Part shown: in pieces, positions 1 through 8,929 of the stretch
Position numbering within the stretch: the first letter of the stretch is position 1
Layout of the letters: every line of letters starts with the position of its first letter
DNA from: CAVVIG01 sp050249955
GTDB lineage: Bacteria; Acidobacteriota; Vicinamibacteria; Vicinamibacterales; CAVVIG01
Direction: 5' to 3'
Assembly: GCA_050249955.1 (NCBI GenBank)
Contig: JBFWPN010000001.1
Location: 868,001-932,000, forward strand
Length of the DNA: 64,000 nt
Made by a program: the position numbers and the translations under genes
The notes under the pieces: generated by a model
What the model was told of the DNA's origin: nothing
The model's input: only the letters and a program-made list of their open reading frames with translations
Database searches by the model: none

Positions 1-128
1 GAGACGGCCGACGTCGACGACAGGATCACGCACTGACACGGGAATGGCAGATGGCTGATCGCAGATTGCCGACTGGCATCGCCGGCCTGAGGCATTCTGC
101 AGTCTGAAGCCTGAAGTCTGCATTCACC
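1..128. other. Left-edge intergenic stretch with heptad repeats
   Basis: Frame 1 of the + strand is open from the edge to a TGA at 34-36 (11 codons), which could be the tail of an upstream gene but is too short to assign. Degenerate 7-bp repeats follow: gctgatc/gcagatt/gccgact at 54-74 and agtctga/agcctga/agtctgc at 101-121. The same period recurs at six other intergenic loci in the window. Confidence 0.4.
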
Positions 129-713
129 GTGAAGATTTCAGCCTCATTCATCGTCTCGGCCGCCAGCGCGGCGGACTTTCCGCGCGATGGCCTGCCCGAA
201 GTGGCGATGGTCGGGCGCTCGAATGTCGGCAAGTCGAGCCTGATCAATGCCCTCACCCGGCAGAAAGTGGCGCGCACCAGTGCCGAGCCGGGCAAGACGA
301 GGCTGGCGAACGTCTACCGGGTGCAGCGGGGTGCCGCCGCCCCGTTCTACCTGGTGGACCTTCCGGGCTACGGATATGCACGGCGCGCGAAGACGCCGGA
401 GAGCACGACGTTCGCCGCGCTGACGGACGCCTTCTTCGCACGGGAGCGCGCCAGCGCGCTCCTGCTGGTGGACACCCGGCATCCCGGCCTCGACAACGAT
501 CGCGAGGCCTGGCACTGGCTGCGGCAGGCAGCCCCGGCTGCCGTCGTGGGGACCAAGATCGACAAGCTGCCGCGCGGACAACGGATACGCGCGCTCAAGG
601 CACTCGAATCCGTGTTTGAAGACACCGTGCTGCCGGTTTCAGCCGTCACCGGTGAAGGACTGGACGAACTGTGGAAACTGATCGACAGGCTGGCGAACAG
701 CCGGCAGCCGTAA
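129..713 (+). CDS. engB: EngB/YsxC-type ribosome biogenesis GTPase
   Basis: Small GTPase of 194 aa, the usual size of the EngB (YihA/YsxC) family, which acts in late large-subunit ribosome assembly in the cytoplasm. The P-loop GRSNVGKS lies at residues 29-36, the G3 motif DLPG at 77-80 followed by the family-typical GYGYA, the G4 motif TKID at 142-145, and a G5-like SAV near 170. Translation starts at a GTG. Its last 43 bases overlap the start of rho in another frame, so the two are probably co-transcribed. All nucleotide-binding motifs are intact. Confidence 0.95.
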   Translation: MKISASFIVSAASAADFPRDGLPEVAMVGRSNVGKSSLINALTRQKVARTSAEPGKTRLANVYRVQRGAAAPFYLVDLPGYGYARRAKTPESTTFAALTDAFFARERASALLLVDTRHPGLDNDREAWHWLRQAAPAAVVGTKIDKLPRGQRIRALKALESVFEDTVLPVSAVTGEGLDELWKLIDRLANSRQP

Positions 714-2071
714 CCACCGCGCAACAGGAACAGCCCGCCAAGGGCGGCAACGGGTCGGCCCAGGCCGGCCAGGAGCGCGGACGACCGGGCGAGAACAAGC
801 CCGAGAAGATCGAGCGCATCGACCTCGCCACGCTGAAGGACATGAGCGTGGGCGCGCTCACGAAGATCGCGAAGCAGCTCGAGGTGCCGGGCGCCACCGG
901 CATGCGCAAGCAGGAGCTGATCTTCGAGATCCTCAAGGCGCGCGCCGAGAAGAGCGGCCTCATCTTCTCCGAAGGCGTCCTCGAGGTCCTGCCCGACGGC
1001 TTCGGCTTCCTGCGCGCCCCCGACTACAACTACCTGCCCGGTCCCGACGACATCTACGTCTCCCCCTCGCAGATCCGCAAGTTCGACCTGCACACGGGCG
1101 ACACGGTGTCGGGCCAGATCAGGTCACCCAAGGAAGGCGAGCGCTACTTCGCCCTCATCAAGGTCGAGGCGGTCAACTTCGAGCCGCCGGAGCGCACGCG
1201 CGACAAGGTCTTCTTCGAGAACCTGACGCCGCTCTACCCGCAGAACCGCATCCAGCTCGAGACCGAGGCCGAGAACCTCTCCGGCCGCGTCCTCGACCTG
1301 ATGGTGCCGATCGGCAAGGGCCAGCGCGGCCTCATCGTCGCTCCGCCGCGAACCGGCAAGACGATGCTGATGCAGAACATCGCGAACAGCATCACGAAGA
1401 ACCACCCCGAGGTCTACCTCATGGTCCTGCTGATCGACGAGCGGCCAGAGGAAGTGACCGACATGCAGCGCTCCGTCCGCGGCGAGGTGATCTCGTCGAC
1501 CTTCGACGAGCCGGCGCAGCGCCACGTGCAGGTGGCCGAGATGGTCATCGAGAAGGCCAAGCGCCTCGTCGAGCACAAGAAGGACGTGGTCATCCTGCTC
1601 GACTCGATCACCCGCCTTGCGCGCGCCTACAACACCATCGTGCCCCCGTCGGGGAAGGTGCTGTCGGGCGGTGTCGACAGCAACGCCCTGCAGCGCCCGA
1701 AGCGCTTCTTCGGTGCGGCCCGGAACGTCGAGGAGGGCGGCTCGCTCACCATCATGGCGACGGCGCTCATCGACACCGGCTCGCGCATGGACGAGGTGAT
1801 CTTCGAGGAGTTCAAGGGCACCGGCAACCTCGAGATCCACCTGGATCGCAAGCTGACCGACCGTCGCGTGTTCCCGTCGATCGACATCCAGAAGAGCGGT
1901 ACCCGCAAGGAGGAACTGCTCATCCCGAAGGAAGACCTGAACCGCGTCTGGGTGCTGCGCAAGGTGCTCACGCCACTCTCGCCCGTCGAGGCCATGGAAC
2001 TGCTGCTCTCGAAGATGGGCAAGACCAAGACGAACCAGGATTTCCTGTCGGCCATGTCGAGCGGAAAGTAG
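671..2071 (+). CDS. rho: Transcription termination factor Rho
   Basis: Hexameric RNA-dependent ATPase/translocase that ends transcription. The 466-aa product has an N-terminal extension of about 50 Gln/Gly/Lys-rich residues ahead of the Rho-N helical domain (51-95), then the cold-shock RNA-binding domain with DGFGFLR at 109-115, Walker A PPRTGKT near 225-231, LLIDERPEEV at 253-262 and the conserved SGGVDSNALQRPKRFFG Q-loop. It starts at GTG 671 inside engB, preceded by gaagga at about -11. An internal Met at residue 58 would delete part of the N domain, so the GTG start is preferred. Match to the family is near full length. Confidence 0.97.
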   Translation: METDRQAGEQPAAVTTAQQEQPAKGGNGSAQAGQERGRPGENKPEKIERIDLATLKDMSVGALTKIAKQLEVPGATGMRKQELIFEILKARAEKSGLIFSEGVLEVLPDGFGFLRAPDYNYLPGPDDIYVSPSQIRKFDLHTGDTVSGQIRSPKEGERYFALIKVEAVNFEPPERTRDKVFFENLTPLYPQNRIQLETEAENLSGRVLDLMVPIGKGQRGLIVAPPRTGKTMLMQNIANSITKNHPEVYLMVLLIDERPEEVTDMQRSVRGEVISSTFDEPAQRHVQVAEMVIEKAKRLVEHKKDVVILLDSITRLARAYNTIVPPSGKVLSGGVDSNALQRPKRFFGAARNVEEGGSLTIMATALIDTGSRMDEVIFEEFKGTGNLEIHLDRKLTDRRVFPSIDIQKSGTRKEELLIPKEDLNRVWVLRKVLTPLSPVEAMELLLSKMGKTKTNQDFLSAMSSGK

Positions 2072-2084
2072 GACGGGAGTGGCT

Positions 2085-2110
2085 GACGTGGTGAATCCAG
2101 TCACCACGTC
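2085..2110 (+). terminator. 10-bp hairpin downstream of rho
   Basis: GACGTGGTGA and TCACCACGTC form a perfect 10-bp stem with a 6-nt loop, beginning 13 nt after the rho stop. No T-run follows. Instead there is a C-rich, G-poor stretch to about 2150, so it is either a 3'-end stabilising hairpin or part of a Rho-dependent terminator. Confidence 0.45.
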
Positions 2111-2142
2111 GCCCACTCACCAGCATTCCCCGCTCCCCCTGC

Positions 2143-2148
2143 TATCCT
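2143..2148 (+). promoter_or_regulatory. -10-like TATCCT, leaderless spacing
   Basis: TATCCT ends 7 nt before the GTG of the membrane-protein gene at 2156, so the expected transcription start coincides with the start codon. No -35 was required to notice it; see the leaderless finding. Confidence 0.4.
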
Positions 2149-2155
2149 CGCTCCG

Positions 2156-3700
2156 GTGCTCCGCCAGCAACTGAGGGGGCTTCTCCTCGTCCTGTTCGCC
2201 TGCTCGGTCATCACGGCCGCCCTTGCCTCGGGGCTGCGTCCCGACACGTTCTTCGTCGGCGATCCGGGCGTGAAGCTGATCTCCACCCGGAACACGCTGC
2301 GCACGCCCGCCAGCCCGCTGAACATCCCGCTGCCCCACATCGGTACCGACCAGGTGCCGCACGTCGAGCAGTTCTTCGCGGTGCACGACACCCACGCGCA
2401 CGCCGTCACGTCCGAGTTCTTTCCGCTGGTCACGGCCCCCCTGCTCCGCCTCTTCGGGCTCCGCGGGATCTATGTGCTGCCCGCCCTGGGCTTCCTGGCC
2501 ACGCTCGCAGGTACTGCCTGGCTCGGCTGGGTGCTGGACCACCGGCGCAACATGGCGCATGTGGCCGGCGTGGCCGCGCTCGGCTCGCCGTTCCTGTTCT
2601 ACGGCCTGGAATTCTGGGAGCACATGCCGGCGGTGGCGCTGCTCGTGTGCGGCACCGCCCTGCTGTTCCACGCGACGAGGCGCCAGCCCGGTGGACATGC
2701 TGCGACACTGCCAACCTTCGCGGCCGGCCTGCTGTTCGGTGCGGCCACCACGTTCCGCCCGGAAGCGGCCTGCTTTGTTGCGGCGGTCTTCGTCGCCTCG
2801 CGCCTGCTGATTCATCGCCCGTCCTGGCGGTCACTCGCCGTGGCCACGGCAGGCATGGTGGTGGGGCTGCTGCCGCTCGAGGCGTACACCGTGGTGCACT
2901 TCGGGTCGTGGATCCCCGGCCACGTCGGCACCAATGCGGCGCTGTTCGGCGATGCCTGGCTCGCCGAACGGGCCACGTTTGCCTCGAACTGGCTGCTCCC
3001 CGCGCCCTGGACCGGACGCGGACCGACGCGGCTGGACAGCTTCTGGAGCGTCGCCCCCGCGGCGGTCGTCGCCGCGGGCGGCCTCTTCCGCGCGTCGAAC
3101 CACGACGAACGCCCCTTCCTGTGGACCGTGGCCGTGCTCACCATCGGGCTGACCCTGCTCGTGGCTCCGAACGACGGCGGTGGACAGTGGGCGCCCCGCT
3201 ACCTGCTGCCGGCCTACGTGCCGCTCGTCCTGCTGGCTGCCGACACCATCCAGGCCCTGCCACGCACCGTCTGGGCGATCGCACTGATCGTCGTGCTCGC
3301 CGCAGGCGGTGTCTGGGTACAGCGCGCGGCGTACCGCACCCTCCGTGGCGCCAAGAACACCTACGGCCGCCTCGCCGATGCCGTCGAACGCCTCAGCAGC
3401 CCTGGGCTGCCCGTCATCACCGACGTCTGGTGGCTCGATCAGCTCGCCGCCGCGGCCCTCGACGATCGCAATGTGCTCGTCGCAGCCGACCCCTCAGCCG
3501 GCCGCGACATCGTCCGCCGCTTCAGCGACCTGGTGTCGCCAAGTGTCACGGTGGTTCGCAGCCACGAGATTCAGGGCGGGGTCGACGCGTGGAACACCGG
3601 CACGTGCTACTTCGAGGAAGCCCGAGAGGAGGTGGACGTGCGCGGAGTCGTCGTCTACCGGTTGCGCCACCGGTGCGGGTACACAGACGGGAATCGCTGA
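2156..3700 (+). CDS. Multi-pass membrane protein, possible GT-C glycosyltransferase type
   Basis: A 514-aa protein starting at GTG with an N-terminal hydrophobic segment (residues 8-25) and about nine further hydrophobic spans, including FLATLAGTAWLGWVL, VALLVCGTALLFHA and ALIVVLAAGGVWV. Polar residues follow the first span, and there is a soluble C-terminal tail of about 120 residues. This layout resembles lipid-linked-sugar-dependent GT-C transferases and related hypothetical membrane proteins, but I see no decisive catalytic motif, so the activity is unassigned. It lies downstream of rho, with a likely leaderless start of its own. Confidence 0.6.
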   Translation: MLRQQLRGLLLVLFACSVITAALASGLRPDTFFVGDPGVKLISTRNTLRTPASPLNIPLPHIGTDQVPHVEQFFAVHDTHAHAVTSEFFPLVTAPLLRLFGLRGIYVLPALGFLATLAGTAWLGWVLDHRRNMAHVAGVAALGSPFLFYGLEFWEHMPAVALLVCGTALLFHATRRQPGGHAATLPTFAAGLLFGAATTFRPEAACFVAAVFVASRLLIHRPSWRSLAVATAGMVVGLLPLEAYTVVHFGSWIPGHVGTNAALFGDAWLAERATFASNWLLPAPWTGRGPTRLDSFWSVAPAAVVAAGGLFRASNHDERPFLWTVAVLTIGLTLLVAPNDGGGQWAPRYLLPAYVPLVLLAADTIQALPRTVWAIALIVVLAAGGVWVQRAAYRTLRGAKNTYGRLADAVERLSSPGLPVITDVWWLDQLAAAALDDRNVLVAADPSAGRDIVRRFSDLVSPSVTVVRSHEIQGGVDAWNTGTCYFEEAREEVDVRGVVVYRLRHRCGYTDGNR

Positions 3701-3737
3701 TTGCGAAACGCCAAGCCCTCACTGAACCGTCAGATTA

Positions 3738-3765
3738 GCAATCGGCAATTCGCAATCAGCAATTC
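3738..3765. repeat. Four tandem 7-bp units GCAATYN
   Basis: gcaatcg, gcaattc, gcaatca and gcaattc follow each other without gaps in the 77-bp spacer before the aldo/keto reductase. The unit is the reverse complement of the GATTGNN repeats at 12185-12219. Confidence 0.7.
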
Positions 3766-3777
3766 TGGAGGGTGGTC

Positions 3778-4731
3778 GTGAAATACAGGCAGTTTGGCCG
3801 TGTGGGGTGGCCGGTGTCGGAGATCGGCTACGGCATGTGGGGCATGGGCGGCTGGACCGGCTCCGATGACGAGGAGTCGCTGCAGGCGCTCGGGCGCGCC
3901 ATCGTCCTCGGCTGCACCTTCTTCGACACCGCCTGGGCCTACGGGCAGGGCAAGAGCGAGCAGCTCCTGGCCGAGGCACGGCGCCGCTACCCCCACGCGC
4001 CGCTGCGCGTGGCCACGAAGATTCCACCGAAGAACATGCGTTGGCCGGCCCGGGCTGACGACCCCGCGCACGACGCCTACCCGGCCGACCACATCCGCGA
4101 GTACACCGAGATCAGCCTGAAGAACCTCGACGCGGAGTCCATCGACCTCCAGCAGTTCCACGTGTGGAGCGACACCTGGGCAGACGACGATGGCTGGAAG
4201 ACAGCCGTGCGGGCGCTGAAGGAGGAAGGGCTGGTGAAGGCCTTTGGCATCAGCGTGAACCGGTGGCAGCCCACCAACGTGATGCGCGCGCTGAGCACCG
4301 GGCTGATCGACAGCGTGCAGGTCGTCTACAACATCTTCGACCAGGCGCCCGAGGACGAGCTGTTCCCGTATTGCCAGGCCAACAACATCGCCATCATCGC
4401 GCGGGTGCCGTTCGACGAGGGGAGCCTCACCGGTACGCTGACGAGGGACTGCCGCTGGCCGGACGGTGACTGGCGGAACACGTATTTCACGCCAGAACGG
4501 CTGGAGGAGACGCTCGAGCGGGTCGAACGGCTCGACGTACTGATTCCGGACGGGATGGACCTGCCCGAGCTGGCGCTCCGCTTCATCCTCGAGCACCCGG
4601 CGGTGACCACGACCATCCCCGGCATGCGCCGGGTCGGCCATGTGGAGCGAAACCTGGCCGCCGCCGACGGGCAGCGGCTCCCTCCGAGGAGCCACGAGGC
4701 GCTGAAGTTCCACCGTTGGGACCGCCGCTGA
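3778..4731 (+). CDS. Aldo/keto reductase
   Basis: TIM-barrel NAD(P)H-dependent oxidoreductase of 317 aa. The catalytic tetrad is visible: Asp in FFDTAWAYG, Tyr in the same motif, Lys in ATKIPPK and His in QFHVWSD. The start is placed at GTG 3778 because GGAGGG at 3767-3772 then has ideal spacing; an in-frame GTG at 3772 overlaps that Shine-Dalgarno. The substrate cannot be read from the sequence. It is followed after 61 bp by rpmE, which has its own promoter. Confidence 0.9.
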   Translation: MKYRQFGRVGWPVSEIGYGMWGMGGWTGSDDEESLQALGRAIVLGCTFFDTAWAYGQGKSEQLLAEARRRYPHAPLRVATKIPPKNMRWPARADDPAHDAYPADHIREYTEISLKNLDAESIDLQQFHVWSDTWADDDGWKTAVRALKEEGLVKAFGISVNRWQPTNVMRALSTGLIDSVQVVYNIFDQAPEDELFPYCQANNIAIIARVPFDEGSLTGTLTRDCRWPDGDWRNTYFTPERLEETLERVERLDVLIPDGMDLPELALRFILEHPAVTTTIPGMRRVGHVERNLAAADGQRLPPRSHEALKFHRWDRR

Positions 4732-4751
4732 GCCCTGGGCCAGCGGACCGG

Positions 4752-4760
4752 TGGTATACT
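4752..4760 (+). promoter_or_regulatory. Extended -10 promoter of rpmE
   Basis: TGgTATACT is an extended -10 element (TG-n-TATACT). The predicted start near 4767 leaves a leader of about 25 nt containing AAGGAG at 4781-4786. The -35 region is poor, as is common with extended -10 promoters. Confidence 0.55.
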
Positions 4761-4792
4761 CAGGGTTTCCGGAAACGCCCAAGGAGTTCGCT

Positions 4793-5050
4793 GTGCAGGA
4801 AGGTATCCACCCGAAGTATCACGACGTCGAGGCCCGCTGCGCCTGCGGCGCAACCTGGCAGACCCGCTCGACCAAGCACGAGCTGCACCTCGAAATCTGC
4901 TCGAACTGCCACCCGTTCTTCACCGGACGGCAGAAGCTGATCGACACGGAAGGCCGCGTCGAACGCTTCACGAAGAAGTTCGGCGCCCAGACGTCGGAGA
5001 GCCGCAAGGCGGCTGCGAAGGCGAAGAAGGGAACAGCGGCCGCTCGCTGA
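4793..5050 (+). CDS. rpmE: 50S ribosomal protein L31, zinc-binding type
   Basis: An 85-aa L31 of the C+ (zinc-binding) class with Cys16, Cys18, Cys36 and Cys39, the last two in CSNCHPFFTG. The family signature EGIHPKYH is at the N terminus and DTEGRVERF lies further on. GTG 4793 is chosen over an upstream GTG at 4751 because AAGGAG sits 6 nt before it and the -10 box overlaps the upstream option. The Lys/Ala-rich tail is about 15 residues longer than in E. coli, and its last 83 bases overlap the convergent mrfB 3' end. Confidence 0.95.
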   Translation: MQEGIHPKYHDVEARCACGATWQTRSTKHELHLEICSNCHPFFTGRQKLIDTEGRVERFTKKFGAQTSESRKAAAKAKKGTAAAR

Positions 5051-6416
5051 CCAGCTTCCGTTCGATGCGCGCGAGGCGATGCCGCACGGCATCGCCCCAC
5101 GCCGCCTCCGCTCCCGCTTCCAGGCTCTTCAGCGCAAACATCCTCGCCGCTTCGAGGTCTCGGTCCCGGTGCTCGTGGTGAATCGCGAGCGCCGCTGTGG
5201 CCTCGCGCCTGATGGCCGACGGGCACCCCGCTACCTCGAGCAGTTGCCGCCACCAGCCGGCCGCCTCGGCATATCGCCGGCTGCGCCGGGCCGCCACCGC
5301 CAGCGACCGTAACGCCTCCGCTCGAATCCCCTCGGGCGTCCAGGTCCACTCCACCGACCCTCGTCGCCGCTCGCCACGCGCCAGGCCCTGGGCCGCCATC
5401 CGCTCCGCGTGCTGGTAGGACGCAATGGCCTGCGCACCACGCTCCGCCCGCTCGTACAGCTTCCCCAGGGCCAGCGCCTCTCGCGCGCTCGCCGCCGCCT
5501 CCGGCCCCTCACGCAGCAGCTGGAGCAACCGCGCCGTCACGCCGGCAAGCGACAGCAGGTCGAGCCGGTTGTGCTCGAGCACGTCGGCCAGCGGCGCCGC
5601 GTCGCCAGACCTGATGAACTGGAAGTAGCGCGCGGGAATCTCGAAACCGGGCACATCACCCACCCGCCTTGCCCCGAGCAGCTGCTGCTCCAGTGCGATG
5701 AGCGAGCACCCGAGCACCGGGTCGCCTCCCCAGAAGCGACGCGCCGGGTGCAGCACGTCCACGTGCGGCAGCTGCGTACACGGCGAGGTGAGCCGGTGGA
5801 ACAGGTAGCGCGTCTCGATGACCGGGGCGTCGAACGACTTTCCGTTGAAGGTGACCAGCGCGCCCGCATCGGCCAGGTCCTGCGCCACCAGCGCGAGCAT
5901 CCCCCGCTCCGCCGCGTAGTCGGTCATCAGGTGCTGCTCGACGATGAAGGCGCCGCTCTCGTCGAATCGCGAGCAGCCGACCAGGAACGCGTGCGTGCCT
6001 GCGCCGCCGCTCAGGCCGGTCGTCTCGAGGTCGAAGAACACGAACGACCCGCACGGCACGCCGGACGTCAGCAGCGACGCCGCATCCCCTGCCTGGACCA
6101 GCCGGGCCGCAATCTCCCCCACCGCGACGCTGCCGTACCGGGCATCGGCCTCGAACCGGCGGGTCACCACGAACGACCGCGCGCCGTTGCGCTCCCGCCA
6201 CTCGCCCCCAAGGATCCGTTCGAGCCCGGCGCGCGAACGCGGGACGGCAGGAGCCGCGGAGCCCTGCGGCATCGACGGCGTTGCCGGCGCGCCTGGTTCC
6301 GCCCGTGTGCCCTCGTCCGCGCGTGGAGGCGGTGCCTCCATTCCTCCGGATGGGCGTGGTGGAGAGACGATCCCCCTCAGCCGATCCCGCAGCCGTGCCG
6401 GGTCCATCATGGTCAT
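4968..6416 (-). CDS. mrfB: MrfB-like DEDD exonuclease (RNase H-like, YprB family)
   Basis: A 482-aa protein with a disordered Pro/Ala-rich N terminus (15-60), an RNase H-like exonuclease core and a TPR-like helical C terminus (about 300-460). The DEDD acidic residues appear as D129-x-E131 in FFDLETTG, D196 in FNGKSFDAPVIE and D286 in HNRLDLLSLA. Its ATG overlaps the mrfA stop as ATGA. In Bacillus subtilis MrfA and MrfB form a two-gene mitomycin C repair pathway; the same pairing here supports a DNA-crosslink or bulky-lesion repair role. The C-terminal end runs 83 bp into the rpmE 3' end on the other strand. Confidence 0.85.
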   Translation of the reverse strand: MTMMDPARLRDRLRGIVSPPRPSGGMEAPPPRADEGTRAEPGAPATPSMPQGSAAPAVPRSRAGLERILGGEWRERNGARSFVVTRRFEADARYGSVAVGEIAARLVQAGDAASLLTSGVPCGSFVFFDLETTGLSGGAGTHAFLVGCSRFDESGAFIVEQHLMTDYAAERGMLALVAQDLADAGALVTFNGKSFDAPVIETRYLFHRLTSPCTQLPHVDVLHPARRFWGGDPVLGCSLIALEQQLLGARRVGDVPGFEIPARYFQFIRSGDAAPLADVLEHNRLDLLSLAGVTARLLQLLREGPEAAASAREALALGKLYERAERGAQAIASYQHAERMAAQGLARGERRRGSVEWTWTPEGIRAEALRSLAVAARRSRRYAEAAGWWRQLLEVAGCPSAIRREATAALAIHHEHRDRDLEAARMFALKSLEAGAEAAWGDAVRHRLARIERKLVSERPLFPSSPSQPPCGSPTSGRRTSS

Positions 6417-8788
6417 GCGGCCAGCCGATCCGCGAGCAGCAGGTCGAGGATGCGGAGCGCCGCCGTCTTGGCCAGCGGCCCGGTGTTCCCCACCGGCCCC
6501 ACGCAGCCGGGACAGCCGTGCTCGCAGGGGCACTCCGAAATCAGCCGCTGCGTGGCGGTGAGCAGTTCGTCGTGCATCCGGTACAGCGGCGCGCTGAATC
6601 CGATGCCCCCCGGGTAGTTGTCGTATACGAAGATCCGGGGGCTCTGCTCCTCGGTATCGATCGAGATGCCGATGTCGTGCCCGTCGCACATCAGGAGCAG
6701 TTGCGCCACCTGCTTCATCGCGTACGACAAGCCGACGATGCCGTCGCGCCGGTCGTCGGTGGCGAACGGCAGCACCCCCATCAGCTCCGCCGGGATGGTG
6801 AGCCAGTACGACGTGGTGTGCATCTGCTGCTCGGGGAGGTCCAGCTCGCCCGACCCGATGTTCTCGTTCGTGTAGAACTTGATCTTCTTGAAGCCGACCA
6901 CCCGCGAGACGACGTGCACCTCGCCGTTCGACGGAACCGCAGGCTCCGAGAACGTGTCGATGATCGTCACTCGACTGTAGGTGATGGCATCGGTGTAGTA
7001 GTCGCAGTCGATCTCCCGGACGTACGCCTTCCGCCCCTCGAAGTCCAGCTTCTCCACCTGGTAGAGCGTGCCTTCCACGATGTAGATCGCCTTCTCGTGC
7101 AGGGTGGACGGTCCGCTGGTGAAGTCGGTCTCGCCGATCACCCGCGGCTCGTGCGTCGTGTCGACGATGATGAAGTTGTCCGAGGAGACGGATCGCAGGC
7201 TCACGGCATCGGCCGGGTACGACTCGCTGGTCCAGTGCCACTGCCCATCGTCCGAGGGATGGTCAGGATCGTCGCTCCCACCGGTCCGGTGCACGAGCCC
7301 CTGCTCGGCCAGGATGCCGAGCACCTCCTGCAGGTCGTGCCGGCCGAACTGCTCCACCGGCGTGAACGGCAACTCGAACGCCGCGCACTTCACGTGGTCG
7401 ACGAGGATGTGCAGGTTGTCGGGGTCGACGAGCGCGCGCTCGGGCGACGCATCGAAGAAGTACGACGGGTTGCGCACGATGAACTGGTCGAGCGGTGCGC
7501 TGCTCGCGACCATGACCGCCGCGGAACGGCCCGCGCGCCGTCCGGCACGCCCCGCGCGCTGCCAGGTCGCGGCAATCGTCCCCGGGTAGCCGGCCATGAC
7601 CGACACGTCGAGCGCCCCGATGTCGATCCCGAGCTCGAGCGCATTGGTCGACACCACGGCACGCACCGCCCCTTCCCGCAGCCCCTTCTCGATCTCGCGC
7701 CGCCTCAGCGGCAGGTACCCGCCGCGGTAGCCACGGATCCGCTCCGGCTGTCCCGGCTCGTTCTCGAAGTCGTCCTTGAGGTACGTGGTGAGGATCTCGG
7801 TCGAGAGCCGGCTCTGGGCGAACACGATCAGCTGCAGGTTGCGCTTCAGGAACTCGGAGGCCACCCGCCGGGTCTCGCTCAGGTACGAGCGGCGGATGCC
7901 GAGCTGCTGGTTGACCACCGGTGGATTCACGAACAGGAAGTACTTCTCGCCCCTCGGGGCGCCGCTGCGCGCCACGAGTTCGAACGGCTGCTCGGTGAGC
8001 CGCTCGGCAAGCTCGCGCGGGTTGGCAATCGTCGCCGACGAGCAGATGAACACCGGGTTCGACCCATAGTGACGGCAGACGCGCCGCAGCCGCCGCAGCA
8101 CGTTGCAGAGGTGACTCCCGAACACGCCCCGGTACGCGTGCAGCTCGTCGATGACGATGTACTTGAGGTTCTCGAAGAGCTTCGCCCAGCGCGGGTGGTG
8201 CGGCAGGATGCCGGAGTGCACCATGTCCGGGTTGCTGAGCACCAGGTGTGCGCGCGAGCGGATCGTCCGCCTCGCGTCCTGCGGCGTGTCGCCGTCGTAG
8301 GTGTAGACGCCTATCTGCTCGCCCGTGGCCGAGGCGATGTGCTCACAGAGGGTCTGGAGTTCCGCGAGCTGGTCCTGGGCGAGGGCCTTGGTCGGGAACA
8401 GGTAGAGCGCGCGGCTCGACGGATCCTGGAGGATCGAATGGAGTACGGGCGCGTTGTAGCACAGCGTCTTGCCCGAGGCCGTGGGCGTGATCACCACCGC
8501 GTTCCGACCCGCGAGCGCGTGATCGATCGCCTCCGCCTGGTGTGTGTAGAGCTGGCCGATGCCACGTGACCCGAGTGCGTCCCGCAGCCGACCGTCGAGC
8601 GCCTCGGGAAATGGGGCGTACTCGGCCGGCACCGGATCCATGCGGCGAACGGCCGTGACATGACCGTCGGGGTTGTCCGGCCGGTCCGGCACCCGTCCGG
8701 GGACGAGCCGATCCAGCGCCGCGTCGAGCGCGCCGTCCCTCCCGGGTCTGCGGACGCGCGTGTCGGTCGTAGTCGTCAGCTCGTTCAT
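6413..8788 (-). CDS. mrfA: MrfA-like DEAD/H helicase with DUF1998 C terminus
   Basis: A 791-aa superfamily 2 helicase: Walker A TPTASGKT at about residues 101-108, DELH box at 214-217, SSATIANP motif III, QRAGRAGRR motif VI, and a C-terminal four-Cys cluster CPCEHGCPGC typical of the MrfA/YprA (DUF1998) zinc-binding domain. ATG 8788 is favoured, with GGAAG 8 nt upstream; a GTG at 8797 overlaps that site. A TACGAT box about 40 nt upstream is the likely -10. It is translationally coupled to mrfB. Confidence 0.9.
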   Translation of the reverse strand: MNELTTTTDTRVRRPGRDGALDAALDRLVPGRVPDRPDNPDGHVTAVRRMDPVPAEYAPFPEALDGRLRDALGSRGIGQLYTHQAEAIDHALAGRNAVVITPTASGKTLCYNAPVLHSILQDPSSRALYLFPTKALAQDQLAELQTLCEHIASATGEQIGVYTYDGDTPQDARRTIRSRAHLVLSNPDMVHSGILPHHPRWAKLFENLKYIVIDELHAYRGVFGSHLCNVLRRLRRVCRHYGSNPVFICSSATIANPRELAERLTEQPFELVARSGAPRGEKYFLFVNPPVVNQQLGIRRSYLSETRRVASEFLKRNLQLIVFAQSRLSTEILTTYLKDDFENEPGQPERIRGYRGGYLPLRRREIEKGLREGAVRAVVSTNALELGIDIGALDVSVMAGYPGTIAATWQRAGRAGRRAGRSAAVMVASSAPLDQFIVRNPSYFFDASPERALVDPDNLHILVDHVKCAAFELPFTPVEQFGRHDLQEVLGILAEQGLVHRTGGSDDPDHPSDDGQWHWTSESYPADAVSLRSVSSDNFIIVDTTHEPRVIGETDFTSGPSTLHEKAIYIVEGTLYQVEKLDFEGRKAYVREIDCDYYTDAITYSRVTIIDTFSEPAVPSNGEVHVVSRVVGFKKIKFYTNENIGSGELDLPEQQMHTTSYWLTIPAELMGVLPFATDDRRDGIVGLSYAMKQVAQLLLMCDGHDIGISIDTEEQSPRIFVYDNYPGGIGFSAPLYRMHDELLTATQRLISECPCEHGCPGCVGPVGNTGPLAKTAALRILDLLLADRLAA

Positions 8789-8929
8789 CCCTGGCACTTC
8801 CAGACTGGTGGCGAAAATTCACCGAAATCGTAGCAGCGCGGTTCAGGGGCGATCAAGGACCGAAACGACCCGGGGAGCCGGGCGAGGGCCGGACAGGCGG
8901 CGGTATCCGGATTGCTGTCCCGTTGCCGC

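Noticed and set aside
6281..8569. 762-codon + frame opposite mrfA
   Set aside because: An antisense shadow of the helicase gene without recognisable protein features.
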